In this document: one piece after another, positions 62,713 through 64,000 of the stretch
How positions within the stretch are numbered: position 1 is the first letter of the stretch
Layout of the letters: each line of letters begins with the position of its first letter
Assembly: GCA_963826515.1 (NCBI GenBank)
Contig: CAWGXI010000006.1
Location: forward strand, 1 to 64,000
Direction of reading: 5' to 3'
DNA from: DATFVJ01 sp963826515
GTDB taxonomy: Bacteria > Actinomycetota > Actinomycetes > Streptosporangiales > Streptosporangiaceae
Length of the DNA: 64,000 nt
Translations under genes and position numbers: made by a program
The notes under the pieces: model-generated
Database searches by the model: none
What the model was told of the DNA's origin: nothing
The model's input: the letters and a program-made list of their open reading frames with translations, nothing else

Positions 62713-63570
62713 GTGTCTGTCCAGGTCCCCACCGTCACCCTCAACAACGGCGTCGAGATGCCGATCCTCGGCTTCGGCGTCTTCCAGATCCCCGCCGGGG
62801 AGACCGGCCAGGCCGCCGCCGGCGCCCTGGCCGCCGGCTACCGCCACCTCGACACCGCCGCCTCCTACGGCAACGAGGAAGCCGTCGGCCGCGCCATCGC
62901 CGCCAGCGGCATCGCCCGCGAGGAGCTGTTCGGCACCACGAAGCTGTGGGTGCAGGACACCGGCGAGGAGAACACCAAGAAGGCGTTCGACGCCTCGCTG
63001 CAGCGTCTCGGCCTCGACTACCTCGACCTGTACCTGATCCACCAGCCCTACGGCGACTACTACGGCTCCTGGCGCGCCATGCGTGCCCTCAACGAGCAGG
63101 GCCCGGCGAAGGCCGTCGGCGTCTGCAACTTCTACCCCGACCGGCTCGTCGACCTCATCGACCGCACCGGGTTCACCCCGGCGGTCAACCAGATCGAGAC
63201 CCACCCCTACTTCCAGCGGCAGGCCGACCACGACACCATGGCCGGGCACGGGGTCCAGCACGAGTCCTGGGGCGGTTCGCCGAGGGCCGCAACAACCTGT
63301 TCTCCGACCCCACCCTGACCGAGATCGGCGCCGCCCACGGCAAGTCCGTCGCCCAGGTCGTGCTCCGCTGGCTCACCCAGCGCAACATCGTCGCCATCCC
63401 CAAGTCGGTTCGACCCGAGCGGATGGCGCCGAACCTCGACGTCTTCGACTTCACCCTCACCGACGACGAGATGGCCCGCATCGCCGCCATCGACACCGGC
63501 GCGACCTTGTTCTTCGACCACCGCGACCCCCATGGTCAGCGCCATCGGAAACCGCCCCATCCACGACTGA
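62713..63570 (+). pseudogene. aldo/keto reductase (2,5-diketo-gluconate-reductase-like), frameshifted
   Basis: An aldo/keto reductase with the full catalytic set: D in HLDTA, Y in SYGNE, K in TTKLW, H in LIHQPYG. Frame is lost near 63245 and again in a C run near 63527; with both corrected it reads LFSDPTLTEIGAAHGKSVAQ, RNIVAIPKSVRPERM and ends AIGNRPIHD at 63570. The decay is slight, so this may be a recent loss or sequencing error. GTG at 62713 with AGAAGGG upstream. Divergent from the XRE fragment. Confidence 0.85.
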
Positions 63571-63671
63571 CGACCCACCGTCGCGACCCGGCCGGCGTCG
63601 GTGTGCCAGCCGGGTCGCGGGCGTCACTTGAACGCGGACCCAGGATCATCCATAACGGCTGCCGCAGGGTT

Positions 63672-64000
63672 TCATGGCCTGGCGAACGCTGCGTAGCCGT
63701 TGGGTGTGCCGAGGCCGGTTGGGCCGTCGTATCCGGGCCCTGCCGTGCACAAGTACGACCGGCTGCATGATCCGTTGGTGCCGGACGTCACATCATTCAG
63801 AGCCGATTGGCGACTGTACGGGTACGAGGACGGATAGCTCGTAGAGAGCGGGGTGCCCGCGATCGCGTATGTCGCGGCGATGATGGGCGAGGATGCGGAG
63901 GTGCCCCCGTAGACCGCCCAGCCCCCTGATTGGTAGGTGTCGTAGACCGCGACGCCAGTGTCAGGGTCGGCGACGGCTGAGACATCGGCAATGGTGCGCC
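63672..64000 (-). CDS. S53 family serine peptidase, C-terminal end (partial)
   Basis: The minus strand enters at the window edge and reads DVSAVADPDTGVAVYDTY, GGWAVYGGTSASSPIIAATY with the GTSAS nucleophile Ser, LNDVTSGTNGSCSRSYLCTA and GPGYDGPTGLGTPNGYAAFA before a TGA at 63672. These are the catalytic end and the calcium-site region of sedolisin-type acid peptidases. It would be secreted. The N-terminal part is outside the window. Confidence 0.9.
   Translation of the reverse strand, partial: RTIADVSAVADPDTGVAVYDTYQSGGWAVYGGTSASSPIIAATYAIAGTPLSTSYPSSYPYSRQSALNDVTSGTNGSCSRSYLCTAGPGYDGPTGLGTPNGYAAFARP

Overview
The window is very GC-rich, with strong G/C third-position bias, GTG/TTG starts and GGAGG-type ribosome sites. 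Its contents (SARP and LAL regulators, a pSAM2-like integrase remnant, DUF2637, Uma2, an Asp23/ECF module, heliorhodopsin) fit a large-genome soil actinomycete. A Streptosporangiales-like lineage is plausible, but that is inference. Much of the window is a gene graveyard: at least ten transposase families, most decayed, plus gene fragments joined end to end.

Layout. 0-4 kb: a lower-GC, foreign-looking stretch with the broken 3' end of a type ISP restriction-modification gene and a two-gene HAD phosphatase/membrane-protein operon. 4.4-7.9 kb: an NTPase-TPR protein built on nine 135-bp repeats, then a tRNA-Ala 3' fragment with arm-type repeats, a likely attachment site. 8-17 kb: Uma2 nuclease, a SARP gene cut by an IS fragment, an arylsulfatase/DUF1269 fusion, a Doc toxin-antitoxin pair with a palindromic operator, a SnoaL-like protein and a truncated LAL regulator. 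17-20.3 kb: a decayed DUF2867 oxidoreductase gene, an intact heliorhodopsin, a DUF6512 membrane protein and a SOUL heme-binding protein. 20.3-25.4 kb: an IS1634 element with 14-bp ends, two degraded transposases and an ISAzo13 element. 26-35 kb: a secreted protein; a histidine kinase/response regulator pair split by two insertion sequences whose ends can be defined; and a YVTN beta-propeller protein. 35-42 kb: three intact enzyme genes (FMO-like flavoprotein, alpha/beta hydrolase, BBE-type FAD oxidase) between clusters of fragments. 42-44.6 kb: two overlapping CNNM/CorC genes. 46.3-50.6 kb: an envelope-stress module, with an ECF sigma factor and a zinc-finger/Asp23 fusion facing a seven-gene Asp23 operon. 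51-55.7 kb: a broken BAAT hydrolase gene and two M16 peptidases. 55.9-58.7 kb: remains of an integrative element (DUF2637, integrase fragment, second ISAzo13 copy). 59-64 kb: a fused receiver/thioredoxin-reductase protein, two broken aldo/keto reductases, a truncated XRE regulator and the 3' end of an S53 peptidase gene.

Intact operons (Asp23, CNNM, M16, HAD/TM) show translational coupling through 4-bp ATGA/GTGA overlaps. The most interesting units are the heliorhodopsin neighbourhood, the ECF-Asp23 module, the HAD/membrane pair beside the restriction remnant, and the two-component locus whose reading frame is restored exactly when the IS701 element and one target repeat are removed. Many broken genes shift frame in G or C runs. 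Whether that is decay or assembly error cannot be settled from sequence alone, but the intact operons argue against a uniformly poor assembly.
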